Below, in pieces: positions 1-9,731 of a DNA stretch of 64,000 nt; positions within the stretch are counted from its first letter, which is position 1, and the number at the start of each line of letters is the position of its first letter. Made by a program: the position numbers and the translations under genes. The notes under the pieces were generated by a model. It made no database searches. It was given only the letters and a program-made list of their open reading frames with translations, and was not told the DNA's origin. This stretch comes from Cryobacterium fucosi (GTDB lineage Bacteria; Actinomycetota; Actinomycetes; Actinomycetales; Microbacteriaceae): contig NZ_SOHH01000061.1 in NCBI RefSeq assembly GCF_004403515.1, positions 113,136-177,135 on the forward strand, written 5' to 3'.

Positions 1-568
<568 letters not shown>

Positions 569-570
569 CT

Positions 571-588
571 AGAGAACATGCGTTCTCT
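571..588. promoter_or_regulatory. Operator palindrome 2 for the adjacent TetR regulator
   Basis: AGAGAACATGCGTTCTCT repeats the arms of the first palindrome (AGAGAAC/GTTCTCT) with a different 4-bp centre. It ends 16 bp before the GTG start of the TetR gene, so a bound repressor would cover the regulator's own promoter or transcription start. Confidence 0.75.
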
Positions 589-604
589 GCGCAAGTGAGG
601 TTGT

Positions 605-1177
605 GTGAATCCGATGGACGAACAACGTGACGCCCAGGGGGCCGCGATCGACGCGGCCGACCGGCTGTTCTACGCCCGCGGCATCCAGGCGGTCACCATG
701 GACCAGCTGCGCTCGGAGACCGGGATCTCCCTGAAGAAGCTCTACTCACTCTTCGACTCGAAGGAGGCGATCCTGCTCGCGGTGCTGGACCGCCGTCACG
801 AGCTGTGGACCTCCGGCATCGCGCGCGCCGCCGACGCGGTGTCCACCCCGAGGGACAAGCTGCTCTCCATCTACGACTTCCTCCACGACTGGTTCACCGA
901 CGGCAACTACCGAGGTTGTGGTTTCATCAACGCCTTCGGCGAACTCGGCGCCACGGTTCCCGCCGTCGCCCTGGCCGCGCGGGAGCAGAAGCGGTCCTTC
1001 CAGCGCTACGTCGGCGGCCTGGTCGAACGGGCAGGGGCCCCGGCGAGCCTGGCTCCGCAACTGGCCATCCTGGCCGAGGGCGCACAGACCACCGCGGCGA
1101 TCTCGGGCAGCGCGGATGCCGCCCGCTCGGCCAGGGACGCCGCGGAGATCCTCATCGACGTGGCCCTGCCGCACTGA
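605..1177 (+). CDS. TetR/AcrR family transcriptional repressor
   Basis: This 190-aa protein has a TetR N-terminal helix-turn-helix (about residues 12-58, including AVTMDQLRSETGISLKKLY) and a variable alpha-helical ligand domain with GCGFINAFGE near residue 100. The GTG at 605 follows a GAGG Shine-Dalgarno sequence by five bases; the ATG at 614 is an alternative. It is divergent from the alpha/beta hydrolase, and two identical-arm palindromes in the gap suggest that it represses both itself and that gene. The inducing ligand is unknown, though this subfamily often responds to small electrophiles or quinone-like compounds. Confidence 0.88.
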   Translation: MNPMDEQRDAQGAAIDAADRLFYARGIQAVTMDQLRSETGISLKKLYSLFDSKEAILLAVLDRRHELWTSGIARAADAVSTPRDKLLSIYDFLHDWFTDGNYRGCGFINAFGELGATVPAVALAAREQKRSFQRYVGGLVERAGAPASLAPQLAILAEGAQTTAAISGSADAARSARDAAEILIDVALPH

Positions 1178-1310
1178 GGTCGGCCTCGGTTGCCTCGACC
1201 GGCGCCAGACGCTGGACACGCTCGCGAGCTCTCCGTGAAGCAGGCCGGGGCCCTGGTCCCGGGGATGCCGGAAAGGCTCGTAGCATGGCGGAGAGGATAA
1301 GGAGCATCAG

Positions 1311-2168
1311 ATGAGAATCGTGGTCACCGGCGGAAGCGGCAAACTCGGCAGGACCGTCGTACGGAGGCTCACCGAGGAGGGGCACGAGGTGCTCAACCTC
1401 GACCGGGCCGGGGAGAAGAGCCACGGCCTCGTTCTGATCGACCTGACCGACTACGGCCAGGTCATCGACGCGGTCCTCGGCGTCGACGACCGGCACTCCG
1501 GGTTCGACGCGGTCGTGCACCTCGGCGCCATCCCGGCTCCGGGCCTGGTTCCCGACGTCGCCACGTTCCACAACAACATCCTCTCCACCTACAACGTGTT
1601 CCAGGCGGCCCGGCGGGCGGGCATCCGCCGGCTGGTCTACGCGTCGAGCGAGACGGTGCTCGGACTGCCGTTCGAGATCGATCCGCCCTATCTCCCGGTG
1701 GACGAGGAATACCCGGCCCGTCCGGAGAGCACCTACTCGCTGGTCAAGCACCTGGAAGAGCAGATGGCGATCCAGCTCACCCGCTGGGACACGGCGCTCA
1801 GCATCACCGCCCTGCGGTTCTCCAATGTGATGGACCCAGAGGACTACGCCGCCTTCCCCGCCTTCGACAGCGACGCCACCCTGCGCAAGTGGAACCTCTG
1901 GGGGTACATCGACGGCCGCGACGGCGCGCAGGCCGTGTTGCGCGCGCTGGAGAACGCCCGGCCCGGCTTCGAGGCCTTCATCATCGCGGCCGCCGACACC
2001 GTGATGAGCCGGCCTGACACGGAACTCGCCGCCGAGGTGTTCCCCGGCGTCGAATTCCGCAGGCCGGTCGGCGCCAACGAGACCCTGCTCTCCATCGACA
2101 AGGCCAGGCGGATGCTCGGCTACGCCCCGGAGCACAGCTGGCGGGACCACGCCGAACCGCGGCCCTGA
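1311..2168 (+). CDS. NAD(P)-dependent epimerase/dehydratase family oxidoreductase (extended SDR)
   Basis: This 285-aa protein begins with the Rossmann motif TGGSGKLG (residues 6-13), and an acidic residue (Asp32) ends the second strand, which favours NAD. The active-site motif YSLVK provides the Tyr and Lys of extended short-chain dehydrogenases. The ATG follows a clear AAGGAG ribosome site. The fold is that of nucleotide-sugar or uronate epimerases and dehydrogenases acting on sugar-like substrates. It stands alone between the TetR gene and a terminator, so the context does not reveal the substrate. Confidence 0.85.
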   Translation: MRIVVTGGSGKLGRTVVRRLTEEGHEVLNLDRAGEKSHGLVLIDLTDYGQVIDAVLGVDDRHSGFDAVVHLGAIPAPGLVPDVATFHNNILSTYNVFQAARRAGIRRLVYASSETVLGLPFEIDPPYLPVDEEYPARPESTYSLVKHLEEQMAIQLTRWDTALSITALRFSNVMDPEDYAAFPAFDSDATLRKWNLWGYIDGRDGAQAVLRALENARPGFEAFIIAAADTVMSRPDTELAAEVFPGVEFRRPVGANETLLSIDKARRMLGYAPEHSWRDHAEPRP

Positions 2169-2288
2169 ACCTGTCAGTTCCCTCATCCGGTCCTGGGCTC
2201 GCCCAGCCGGCATTCAGCCGATCCCCCGTACCGTGGTTGACGGAGTCCCCCCACTCCAGCGGATTGGCCCCGGCAGATTGCTCGCCTC

Positions 2289-2316
2289 CCCCGGCGCAGT
2301 AGAGCCGGGGCTTTTT
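2289..2316 (+). terminator. Rho-independent terminator after the epimerase-like gene
   Basis: A 7-bp GC stem (CCCCGGC/GCCGGGG) with an 8-base loop is followed by CTTTTT. It lies 120 bp after the stop of the plus-strand oxidoreductase and before the convergent GAF-ANTAR gene. No gene is visible in 2169-2375. Confidence 0.75.
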
Positions 2317-2375
2317 CGTGTATCGGGCACCGGGAACGCCACGACAGTCGGCGTGAACCGGGTTCGCCGGCCGAT

Positions 2376-3119
2376 TCACACTCCCCGGAGAAGCCAGCCA
2401 TCGTCGGAATTCCTGCCACCTTCGTCGACAAGTCCTTGGGCGACCTGCGACAACATCAAACGGTTACTGCGAGCGTAATTTCTGAGTAGGACGAATGCTT
2501 CCTCCATCGAGACGCCGCGGGACTGCGCTATGACGCCTTTGGCTTGCTCGATCAAGACCCGGGAGTTCAACGCATTCGTCAGTTGCTCCCGCACCGTATT
2601 GCTTTCTCGAAGCGTGCGCTCCTGGAGAATTCCGATGGTAGCCACGTCGGCCAGCGCCTGGGCAGCCCGGACATCTTGTTGGCGCAGGGCGCCGGGGACA
2701 CTGGACAACAGGTTGAGGGCACCGATTGTTGTCTCGCGCAGTCGCAATGGAACCGCATAGACGGCAGCGAAACCCTGCTCACGCGCGCTATCCCGAAAAC
2801 GCTGCCACCCGGGTGGGCTGTCCTCAACATTCGGCAGCGACACCACAGTTCCGGTGGTGAAACACTCCACGCACGGACCCGCCCGAGCGCTCAGTTGCAT
2901 GACCTCAACAAGGCGGCTTGCCTCGCTCGTCGAGGCGACAACTTCAAGCTGACCGTCAACATCGAGCAGGAGGACACCTGCCGCCGTAATGTCAAAGAGG
3001 CTTGCACAACTCTCGACCAACGTCTGCAAGAGTTCCACCACGTCGTAACCGGCGACCAGAGTGTCAGCGAGGGTCGCGAACGTATCGATCAAGCGGTCTT
3101 CTCTCGTACCGTCAATCAT
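2376..3119 (-). CDS. GAF and ANTAR domain protein (second of a pair)
   Basis: About 247 residues. The N-terminal two thirds is a GAF domain (roughly residues 15-165, with GPCVECFTTG and AVPLRLRETTIGALNLLS), and the C-terminus is an ANTAR domain (EQAKGVIAQSRGVSMEEAF). ANTAR domains bind paired RNA hairpins and act by antitermination, and the GAF domain is the sensory input. The ATG at 3119 has AAGGA just upstream and overlaps the end of the preceding GAF-ANTAR gene by 8 bp; a GTG at 3143 is an alternative. No kinase is adjacent, so input is probably a small molecule or redox state. The RNA target is unknown. Confidence 0.86.
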   Translation of the reverse strand: MIDGTREDRLIDTFATLADTLVAGYDVVELLQTLVESCASLFDITAAGVLLLDVDGQLEVVASTSEASRLVEVMQLSARAGPCVECFTTGTVVSLPNVEDSPPGWQRFRDSAREQGFAAVYAVPLRLRETTIGALNLLSSVPGALRQQDVRAAQALADVATIGILQERTLRESNTVREQLTNALNSRVLIEQAKGVIAQSRGVSMEEAFVLLRNYARSNRLMLSQVAQGLVDEGGRNSDDGWLLRGV

Positions 3120-3843
3120 GGGATCCTTCGATCTGGTTCTCACTCACAGCGAAACTCAATCGCCGATCGATGATCTGCTCCGCGATTTCTTGCATTGATC
3201 GGCCGACGGCGAAGGCGTGTCCCTGGATGACGAGTCGGGCATCCCGGGCGGGGATCCTGAGTTGGGCCAGCACCATGCCGGTGGCTTGATGCACTTCACG
3301 ACGGGAGAACTGATTACGAGCGTCGGGATCGGCGTTGGTACCGCTCACCATGTCGCTGTCGGTCAGCCTGATCGCTCGAGAGAGAACGAGACGACTGACA
3401 ACTGTCGCGAGACCTGAGACCTGCCGGATATCCAGCTCGCTGAGGTAAGTCGGTCGAGTCGTATAGATGTCGATCGCCCCGATGCGTAAGGGCCCCAAGA
3501 CCAACGGAAAAGCGAAAAGCGCGCCCAGGTCATCGGCGACGATTGCCTTCGAGAAGGCCGGCCACACGCGGTTCGGCCGTTCCCGAATATTCGGCTCGAT
3601 GACGGGCGCCGAAGTCGCCAGTGCATCCCAACACGGGCCCTCGCCGAGATCGAATTGTAGCTCGTCCAGTCGGAACGACTGTGCGTCGCTCGCCGAGATG
3701 GTTTCCGCGGCGAGAAAGTCGCCGAACGTCGAGATGGACAGTCCGTCCGCTGGAAGCAGGGCAAGGAGAGGCTCGTACAGACGTGACTCTTGACCTGCAC
3801 AGGCGGCCAACGCTTCTTCGGCTACCGCAAACCGATCAGGCAT
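3112..3843 (-). CDS. GAF and ANTAR domain protein (first of a pair)
   Basis: This 243-aa protein has a GAF domain (about residues 25-160; GEGPCWDAL, FAFPLVLGPLRIGAIDIY) and a C-terminal ANTAR domain (EVHQATGMVLAQLRIPARDA). The ATG at 3843 was chosen because GGGAGGGAG lies just upstream; the open frame continues to 4074 but that extension has no recognisable domain. It is translationally coupled to the GAF-ANTAR gene downstream. The two proteins share domain layout but are clearly diverged, which suggests an old duplication or two sensors feeding related RNA targets. Confidence 0.86.
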   Translation of the reverse strand: MPDRFAVAEEALAACAGQESRLYEPLLALLPADGLSISTFGDFLAAETISASDAQSFRLDELQFDLGEGPCWDALATSAPVIEPNIRERPNRVWPAFSKAIVADDLGALFAFPLVLGPLRIGAIDIYTTRPTYLSELDIRQVSGLATVVSRLVLSRAIRLTDSDMVSGTNADPDARNQFSRREVHQATGMVLAQLRIPARDARLVIQGHAFAVGRSMQEIAEQIIDRRLSFAVSENQIEGSHD

Positions 3844-4320
3844 CGCACTCCCTCCCGCGTTTACTGCTGTATCTCCGGCCCGGGCCTGGCCAGTGCACAC
3901 TCTAACGTACTCTTCCACGTCCGAAATGGAATGGCAGGCTCCACCGACGCGCACCCTCGTCGGTTTGAGTGAGGAAACCCGGAGGTGGAAAAAGCCCGCC
4001 CGGGGCATAGAATCAATGCTGTAATATCGACGCGTGCATTTCCCGGACCTGGTCCGCATTGTCGTCAATCGCAATCTTTGCCGCCGTTGGCTGAGATACC
4101 TTCACCTACCGGCCGCCTCTCGATCAATCCAATCAAGCCACACCCACGGTGCTCCGCCTGAAGCCGAGCCCCGGTGGCTGGAAGGGCTCTTACTCACGCG
4201 ATGACATTCCCCCGCGACAACGCAGTGGCAGAACCTCCACCTCGGCCCGCCTCCTGATTCACCGTCAATCGACAAGCTGAACCCCACATCCAGGCCGAGA
4301 CCGAGCAGGGCGCCACACAC
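3844..4320. other. Intergenic region, no gene recognised
   Basis: These 477 bp separate the minus-strand GAF-ANTAR pair from the plus-strand phosphoglucomutase gene and must hold both promoters. Short open frames here look random. No tRNA, clear terminator or strong repeat was seen. Confidence 0.55.
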
Positions 4321-5130
4321 ATGACTACTCCGCAGAACCCCCTTTCCCACGCCGAAACGCTCGACCGGCTGCACAGCCTCCGCGGCGTGCTTTTCGATCT
4401 CGACGGCGTGCTCACGCCGACCGCCGACGTGCACATGCACGCCTGGTCGCGCCTGTTCACCCCGTTCCTCGAGGAGCAGGGCGTCTCTCCCGCCTACGGC
4501 GATGCCGACTACTTCGAGTACATCGACGGCAAGCCCCGCTACGACGGAGTGCGCTGCCTGCTGGCCTCCCGCGGCATCACCCTCCCCGACGGGCTGCCGA
4601 CGGATGCCCCGGACCAGGAGACCGTCTGCGGCCTCGGCAATCGCAAGAACGAGGCCTTCAACGAGACCCTGGCCGAGGAGGGCGTGACGCCCTACCCCGG
4701 CTCGCTGGAGTTCCTCGACTTCGTCACGAGGGCCGGACTGCTCGTTGCCGTCGTCACCAGTTCACGCAACGGCGAGCTGACCCTCGCCGCCGCGGGCATC
4801 CGCGACCGGTTCGAGGTCGTCGTCGACGGCCTCCTCTCCGCCTCGCGCGGACTCGCCGGCAAGCCGGCTCCTGCCACCTACGAGCTGGGCGCTGAGCTGC
4901 TCGGCCTCACCCCCTCGGAGTGCGTCGTCGTGGAGGACGCCCAGTCGGGCATCCAGGCCGGCCGCGCCGGCAACTTCGGCCTCGTGCTCGGCGTCGACCG
5001 CGGAGTGGGCAGGAAGACCCTGCTCGACGCGGGCGCCGACATCGTGGTCTCCGACCTCGACGAGCTCGTGCCGGCATCCGCCACCCTCACCCCGAACACC
5101 ACCTCAGCCACCACGGAGGCGAACGCATGA
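4321..5130 (+). CDS. pgmB: Beta-phosphoglucomutase-like HAD hydrolase
   Basis: This 269-aa HAD-superfamily protein has motif I FDLDGVLTPT with Asp26 and Asp28, motif II VVTSS, motif III Lys in AGKPAPATY, and motif IV VVEDAQSGIQAG. The alpha-helical cap between motifs I and II fits the beta-phosphoglucomutase subfamily, which interconverts beta-glucose-1-phosphate and glucose-6-phosphate. The next gene is a GH65 phosphorylase, joined by an ATGA overlap. That pair is the classic arrangement for phosphorolytic breakdown of maltose, trehalose or kojibiose. No good ribosome site precedes ATG 4321, so the start is less sure than the function. Confidence 0.86.
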   Translation: MTTPQNPLSHAETLDRLHSLRGVLFDLDGVLTPTADVHMHAWSRLFTPFLEEQGVSPAYGDADYFEYIDGKPRYDGVRCLLASRGITLPDGLPTDAPDQETVCGLGNRKNEAFNETLAEEGVTPYPGSLEFLDFVTRAGLLVAVVTSSRNGELTLAAAGIRDRFEVVVDGLLSASRGLAGKPAPATYELGAELLGLTPSECVVVEDAQSGIQAGRAGNFGLVLGVDRGVGRKTLLDAGADIVVSDLDELVPASATLTPNTTSATTEANA

Positions 5131-7625
5131 ACCTGAACCCCTCGGATCCCCTCGATCGCAACCGGTTCCCCGTCGACGAGTGGGCACTCGTCGAGAACGC
5201 CTTCTCCGGCGAGGACATGGGCCGCACGGAGACCCTGTTCGCGGTCGGCAACGGCTACCTCGGCCTGCGCGGCAACGTCGACGAGGGTCGCGACGGCCAC
5301 GTGCAGGGCACCTACATCAACGGCTTCCACGAGACGTGGCCGATCCGGCACGCTGAAGAGGCCTTCGGCTTCGCGCGCGTCGGCCAGACCATCGTCAACG
5401 CCCCGGATGCCAAGGTCATCCGCATCTACGTCGACGACGAGCCCCTCGTGCTGACCCTGGCCGACCTGCTCAGCTACGAGCGTCGCCTGGACTTCGCCGA
5501 CGGCGTCCTGTCACGCTCCCTCATCTGGCGCACGCCGTCGGGCAAGCGGGTCCTGATCCGGTCCCGCCGGATGGTCTCCTTCACCGAACGCCACCTGGCG
5601 GTGCTGCAGTACGAGGTGACCATGCTCGACGCGGACGCCTCCGTCGTCATCTCCAGCCAGATCCTCAACCGGCAGGACGGCATGGGCGAGTACGACGCCC
5701 CGAAGGCCGGGGGCGGCAAGGACTTCGACCCGCGCAAGGCGGAGTCGTTCACCGACCGGGTGCTGCAGCCGCGGTTCAAACGCGCCTCCGACGGCCGGTA
5801 CATCCTCGGTTTTCGCTGCACCAACTCGGGCATGACGATCGCCTGCGGTGCCGACCACTCGATCGACACCGCCAACGAGTTCGAGGAGTCGTCGCAGCTC
5901 GACGACGACATCGCCAAGCATGTCTACAAGATCAAGGCCACGCAGGGCAACGTCATCCGCGTCACCAAGACGTTGAGCTACCACACCTCGACCGGCGTGC
6001 CCACCCACGAGCTCGCCGACCGCTGCGACCGCACCCTCGACCGGGCGCGCACGGAAGGCCTCGAGGCCATCCTCACGGCGCAGCGCGACTGGCTCAGCGC
6101 CTTCTGGGCCCGAACGGATGTCCAACTCGCCGGCCAGCCCTCGCTGCAGCAGGCCACCCGGTGGAACCTGTTCCAGCTCGCCCAGGCCTCGATGCGCGCC
6201 GACGGCCAGGGCGTGTCCGCGAAGGGGGTCTCCGGCTCCGGCTATGGCGGCCACTACTTCTGGGACACCGAGATCTACGTGCTGCCGTTCCTCACCTACA
6301 CGTCCCCGAACGCCGCGCGGAACGCCCTGCGCTTCCGGCATGCGATGCTCGACCACGCAAGGATGCGCGCCCGCGAGCTGAACCAGCTCGGCGCCCTCTT
6401 CCCGTGGCGCACCATCAGCGGCCTCGAATCCTCGGCCTACTACGCCGCGGGAACCGCGCAGTACCACATCGACGCCGACGTCGCCTATGCGCTCGGCCAG
6501 TACGTGGCGGCGACCGGCGACGAGGACTTCCTCTCCCGCGAGGCGATCGACATCCTCGTCGAGACCGCCCGGATGTGGGCGGACCTCGGTTTCTGGCGCG
6601 GCAACGGAAACGACGTGTTCCACATCCACGGCGTCACCGGGCCGGACGAGTACACGACCGTCGTCAACGACAACATGTACACGAACATCATGGCCAGGGC
6701 CAACCTCCGCTCCGCCGTCACCGCCGTGCGGCGGCTGCGCTACATCGACATCGACTCCTACAACGCCATGGTCGCCCGCCTCGGCCTGGACCAGACCGAG
6801 GTCGTGGAGTGGGCCTTCGCCGCGGAGGCGATGCACATACCGTTCGACGAGACCCTGGGCATCCACCCGCAGGATGCCCAGTTCCTCGAGAAGGAGCGCT
6901 GGGACCTGTCGGCGACGCCCGCGGCCAACCGGCCGCTGCTTCTGCACTACCACCCCCTCGTGATCTACCGCTTCCAGGTGCTCAAGCAGGCGGATGTCGT
7001 GCTCGCCCTCCTCCTGCAAGGAGACCAGTTCACGGCCGAGCAGAAACGCGCCGACTTCGACTACTACGACCCGATCACGACCGGCGACTCCACCCTGTCC
7101 GACGTGGTCCAGTCCATCATCGCGGCCGAGGTCGGCTACCACGAGCTCGCCCTCAAACACTTCACCTCCGGCCTCTTCGTCGACCTCGCCGATCTCCACC
7201 ACAACGCGGCGGACGGCGTGCACGTGGCCTCGGCCGGCGGCGTCTGGAGCGCGCTCGTCTACGGCTTCGGCGGGCTGCGCGACCACAACGGGCGAATCAC
7301 CCTAGACCCGCGACTGCCGGTCGGCTGGGAGGAGCTCACCTTCCGGATCACCCTCAAGGGTTCCCGAGTGCGGGTCGACCTGCGTCAGGAGGAGATCGTG
7401 CTCACCATCGAAGAGGGCGACGCGGCCAGGCTCGCCGTGCGCGGGGTTGCCTTCGACCTCGTGGCCGGCCACCCGGTGACGGTCCCGCTGTCCCACCAGG
7501 GCCTGCGCGAACCCGGCGCCCCCTCGCCGTCGACGATCGAGGGCGGCCGCCGTGCGGACGGCACCGTCATCACGTCGTCGATCCCGACGATCGCGCACGT
7601 GTTCGACTACGAGGTCAGCGACTGA
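5127..7625 (+). CDS. Glycoside hydrolase family 65 protein (disaccharide phosphorylase)
   Basis: This 832-aa protein shows the GH65 layout: an N-terminal beta-sandwich (FAVGNGYLGLRGN near residue 35), a central (alpha/alpha)6 barrel and a small C-terminal beta domain. The motif HGVTGPDEY contains the catalytic acid, here Glu508, at the position of the general acid in maltose phosphorylase. The product would be beta-glucose-1-phosphate plus glucose, passed to the upstream mutase. GGAGG before ATG 5127 and the ATGA overlap support this start. Sequence alone does not separate maltose, trehalose and kojibiose phosphorylase, or a hydrolase. The protein lacks a signal peptide, so it is cytoplasmic. 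Confidence 0.9.
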   Translation: MNLNPSDPLDRNRFPVDEWALVENAFSGEDMGRTETLFAVGNGYLGLRGNVDEGRDGHVQGTYINGFHETWPIRHAEEAFGFARVGQTIVNAPDAKVIRIYVDDEPLVLTLADLLSYERRLDFADGVLSRSLIWRTPSGKRVLIRSRRMVSFTERHLAVLQYEVTMLDADASVVISSQILNRQDGMGEYDAPKAGGGKDFDPRKAESFTDRVLQPRFKRASDGRYILGFRCTNSGMTIACGADHSIDTANEFEESSQLDDDIAKHVYKIKATQGNVIRVTKTLSYHTSTGVPTHELADRCDRTLDRARTEGLEAILTAQRDWLSAFWARTDVQLAGQPSLQQATRWNLFQLAQASMRADGQGVSAKGVSGSGYGGHYFWDTEIYVLPFLTYTSPNAARNALRFRHAMLDHARMRARELNQLGALFPWRTISGLESSAYYAAGTAQYHIDADVAYALGQYVAATGDEDFLSREAIDILVETARMWADLGFWRGNGNDVFHIHGVTGPDEYTTVVNDNMYTNIMARANLRSAVTAVRRLRYIDIDSYNAMVARLGLDQTEVVEWAFAAEAMHIPFDETLGIHPQDAQFLEKERWDLSATPAANRPLLLHYHPLVIYRFQVLKQADVVLALLLQGDQFTAEQKRADFDYYDPITTGDSTLSDVVQSIIAAEVGYHELALKHFTSGLFVDLADLHHNAADGVHVASAGGVWSALVYGFGGLRDHNGRITLDPRLPVGWEELTFRITLKGSRVRVDLRQEEIVLTIEEGDAARLAVRGVAFDLVAGHPVTVPLSHQGLREPGAPSPSTIEGGRRADGTVITSSIPTIAHVFDYEVSD

Positions 7626-7640
7626 GCAGCGGGAATGAGA

Positions 7641-7662
7641 GGCCCCCACTCCGGTGGGGGCC
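7641..7662 (+). terminator. Stem-loop terminator after the GH65 gene
   Basis: GGCCCCCAC and GTGGGGGCC form a perfect 9-bp stem around a TCCG loop, 16 bp past the GH65 stop. There is no strong T-run, so termination efficiency is uncertain. Confidence 0.6.
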
Positions 7663-7683
7663 TCCCTCCCCGCCGGACTCTTC

Positions 7684-7821
7684 ATGGACCTCGAGCGTTC
7701 CGGCCCGATTCCGGTCTACTTCCAAGTCTCCCAGCGTCTGGAGCGGGCCATCCTCGGTGGCGACCTGCCAGCCGGCTCGCGCCTCGAGAACGAGGTTGCC
7801 CTGGCCGAACGCCTCGGGTTG
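7684..7821 (+). pseudogene. Truncated GntR-family regulator, N-terminal DNA-binding part only
   Basis: From ATG 7684 the frame encodes about 46 residues that match the start of a GntR winged helix: GPIPVYFQVSQRLERAI, then LPAGSRLENEVALAERLGL. The expected continuation (S-R-P-T-V-R and the recognition helix) is absent; similarity stops at about 7821. The frame then runs antisense through the ABC transporter genes. About 66 bp later the opposite-strand ATPase gene ends at 7888. The fragment lies just after the GH65 operon, so it may once have regulated it. A deletion or rearrangement join is the simplest explanation. Confidence 0.72.
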
Positions 7822-7887
7822 AGGACGCCGCAGGTCGGCGACGATTCCGTCCCCTTCCCTGAAGGCCGGGCACGAGGTCGGCGTGAC

Positions 7888-8691
7888 CTACTTACCGGTC
7901 GAACGCTCCAGTTCGTGGGCGAGCGCCTCGAGTTCCGCTCCTCCCGCCATGAGCCGGGTCATCTCTTCAATCGTGATTTCGCTCTTGGTGAAATCGCCGA
8001 GGATCGTCCCCCGCTTGAGCAACAGGAAGCGGTCGCCGACAGGATAGGCGTGATGCGGGTTGTGGGTGATGAACACCACACCGAGCCCGCGGTCGCGCGC
8101 GTGCGCGATGTACTTGAGCACGACACCTGCTTGCTTGACGCCGAGCGCAGACGTCGGCTCGTCAAGGATGACGATCTTTGCCCCGAAATACACGGCCCGC
8201 GCGACGGCGACCGACTGGCGTTCGCCCCCGGAGAGCGTGCCGATGGGCTGATCGACGTCCCGCAGATCGATCCCCATCTTGGCGAGTTCTTCCATGGTGA
8301 TCGTGCGCATGGCCTTCACATCGAGCCGGCGAAACGGCCCGACCCCGCGGGTCATCTCCGACCCGAGGAAGAAGTTGCGCCAGACCGGCATCAGCGGAAC
8401 CACGGCAAGGTCCTGGTACACCGTGGCGATTCCGACGTCCAGAGCCTCCCGCGGACTCGAGAACCTGCGCTCCTTGCCATAGACGAGGAGCGTGCCCCCC
8501 GAGTGCTGGTGCGCTCCGGCCAGGATCTTGATGAAGGTCGACTTGCCTGCGCCGTTGTCGCCGAGAACGCAGAGCACCTCGCCCTCTCCCACCGACGCGC
8601 TCACGCCCTGCAGTGCGATGATCGAACCGTAGGTTTTGCCGATGTCCCGCATTTCGAGGATGGGGGTGACAGATGAGATCTTCCCGGTCAT
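7888..8691 (-). CDS. Sugar ABC transporter ATP-binding protein (single ABC domain)
   Basis: This 267-aa protein has Walker [10 protein letters not shown], signature LSGGERQ, Walker [11 protein letters not shown] and the switch His in [10 protein letters not shown]. It has one ATPase domain, unlike RbsA-type proteins with two, and resembles the FrcA-type subunits of CUT2 ribose/fructose importers. The start codon overlaps the permease stop as TGATG. With the permease and lipoprotein upstream on the same strand it forms a complete importer, the ATPase acting as a homodimer on the inner membrane face. The real start is ATG 8691; the longer frame upstream is the permease read out of phase. Confidence 0.9.
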   Translation of the reverse strand: MTGKISSVTPILEMRDIGKTYGSIIALQGVSASVGEGEVLCVLGDNGAGKSTFIKILAGAHQHSGGTLLVYGKERRFSSPREALDVGIATVYQDLAVVPLMPVWRNFFLGSEMTRGVGPFRRLDVKAMRTITMEELAKMGIDLRDVDQPIGTLSGGERQSVAVARAVYFGAKIVILDEPTSALGVKQAGVVLKYIAHARDRGLGVVFITHNPHHAYPVGDRFLLLKRGTILGDFTKSEITIEEMTRLMAGGAELEALAHELERSTGK

Positions 8692-9731
8692 CAGCGGACT
8701 CCTGCCTGCCTGCGTACGTAGAGGTTGACGAGAACGGCGAGCAGGAGCATCCCTCCGAGGAACGCCTTCAGCCAATTGTTGTCCCATTGGGCGAAGACGA
8801 TGCCCTGTAAGGTCATCCCGTAGATGAGCGCACCGAGGGCCGCACCGAAAGCGGAACCGTAGCCGCCCGTGAGCAGGCAGCCGCCGACCACAGCGCAGAT
8901 GATGTAGATGAACTCCTGGCCGATGCCGGTCGTCGCCTGGACGGTGGATACGTCGAAGAGCTGCAGCATTCCGACGAGCCAGCCGGCGCCGGCCGTGGTC
9001 ATGAACAGGCCGACCTTGGTCTTCATCACGGGAACGCCGGTTTGGCGAGAACTCGTGACCTCCCCTCCGACTGCGAAGATCCAGTTGCCTGCCCTCGTGC
9101 GGAGTAGGACCCAGCTGGCCAGGGCGACCAGGATGACCCACCAGACGACGGAGATCTTCAGGTCCATCCCGAGGAACGGGAAGGACGACCCGAAGAAGAT
9201 CTTGACCGCGTCGAAGCCGGGGACCACACTCATGCCCTGAATCGCGACGGTGCCGGTGATCAACTTCGTCACCGCCAGGTTCAGTCCCTGGAGGATGAAG
9301 AAGGTAGCCAGTGTCACGATGAAGCTGGGCAGGCCCGTCTTCATCACGACGTAGCCGTTTCCGGCGCCGATTGCGAGCGCAGCCAGGAGAGCGATGACCA
9401 TCGCGAGCCAGATGTTCACTCCCCACTCGGTGGTGATCACGCCCACGATCAGCCCCGTGGTGCCGGTCATGGCTCCCGCCGAGAGGTCGAATTCGCCGCC
9501 GATCATGAGGAGGGCAACGGCGACGGCCATGATCCCGAACAGGGAGGATGAATACAGCCAGGTGGAGACGCCCGCGGGAGTCAGGAAGGTCTGGGTCGAG
9601 AGGGAGAAGAAGACGAAGATCGCCAGGGCCGCGACCGCCGCTCCGACCTCGGGTCGGCGCAGCATCTTGATCAGGGGGCTGGCCTTCGGTATCCGCTCAT
9701 CCGCCCCGGAAATAATGGCCGTAGTGGTCAT
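8691..9731 (-). CDS. Sugar ABC transporter permease (CUT2/ribose type)
   Basis: This 346-aa protein has about ten hydrophobic segments and the BPD_transp_2 hallmarks: [13 protein letters not shown] after the third segment, [14 protein letters not shown], and the loop [16 protein letters not shown] that contacts the ATPase. It belongs to the RbsC/XylH/FrcC permease group. It overlaps the binding-protein gene upstream by 4 bp (ATGA) and the ATPase gene downstream by 1 bp, so the three genes are translationally coupled. Substrate would be a pentose, hexose or polyol. Confidence 0.9.
   Translation of the reverse strand: MTTTAIISGADERIPKASPLIKMLRRPEVGAAVAALAIFVFFSLSTQTFLTPAGVSTWLYSSSLFGIMAVAVALLMIGGEFDLSAGAMTGTTGLIVGVITTEWGVNIWLAMVIALLAALAIGAGNGYVVMKTGLPSFIVTLATFFILQGLNLAVTKLITGTVAIQGMSVVPGFDAVKIFFGSSFPFLGMDLKISVVWWVILVALASWVLLRTRAGNWIFAVGGEVTSSRQTGVPVMKTKVGLFMTTAGAGWLVGMLQLFDVSTVQATTGIGQEFIYIICAVVGGCLLTGGYGSAFGAALGALIYGMTLQGIVFAQWDNNWLKAFLGGMLLLAVLVNLYVRRQAGVR

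Noticed and set aside
3844..4074. Upstream extension of the first GAF-ANTAR gene
   Set aside because: An internal ATG at 3843 has a strong GGGAGGGAG site and starts the recognisable protein; the extension has no domain.
5511..7286. Long minus-strand open frame (591 codons)
   Set aside because: It is antisense to the GH65 gene; its Val/Gly/Arg-rich composition is what high-GC coding DNA gives on the opposite strand, and no domain is visible.
7822..8676. Continuation of the GntR frame to 8676
   Set aside because: After the first 46 residues the frame is antisense to the transporter ATPase and carries no GntR ligand domain.
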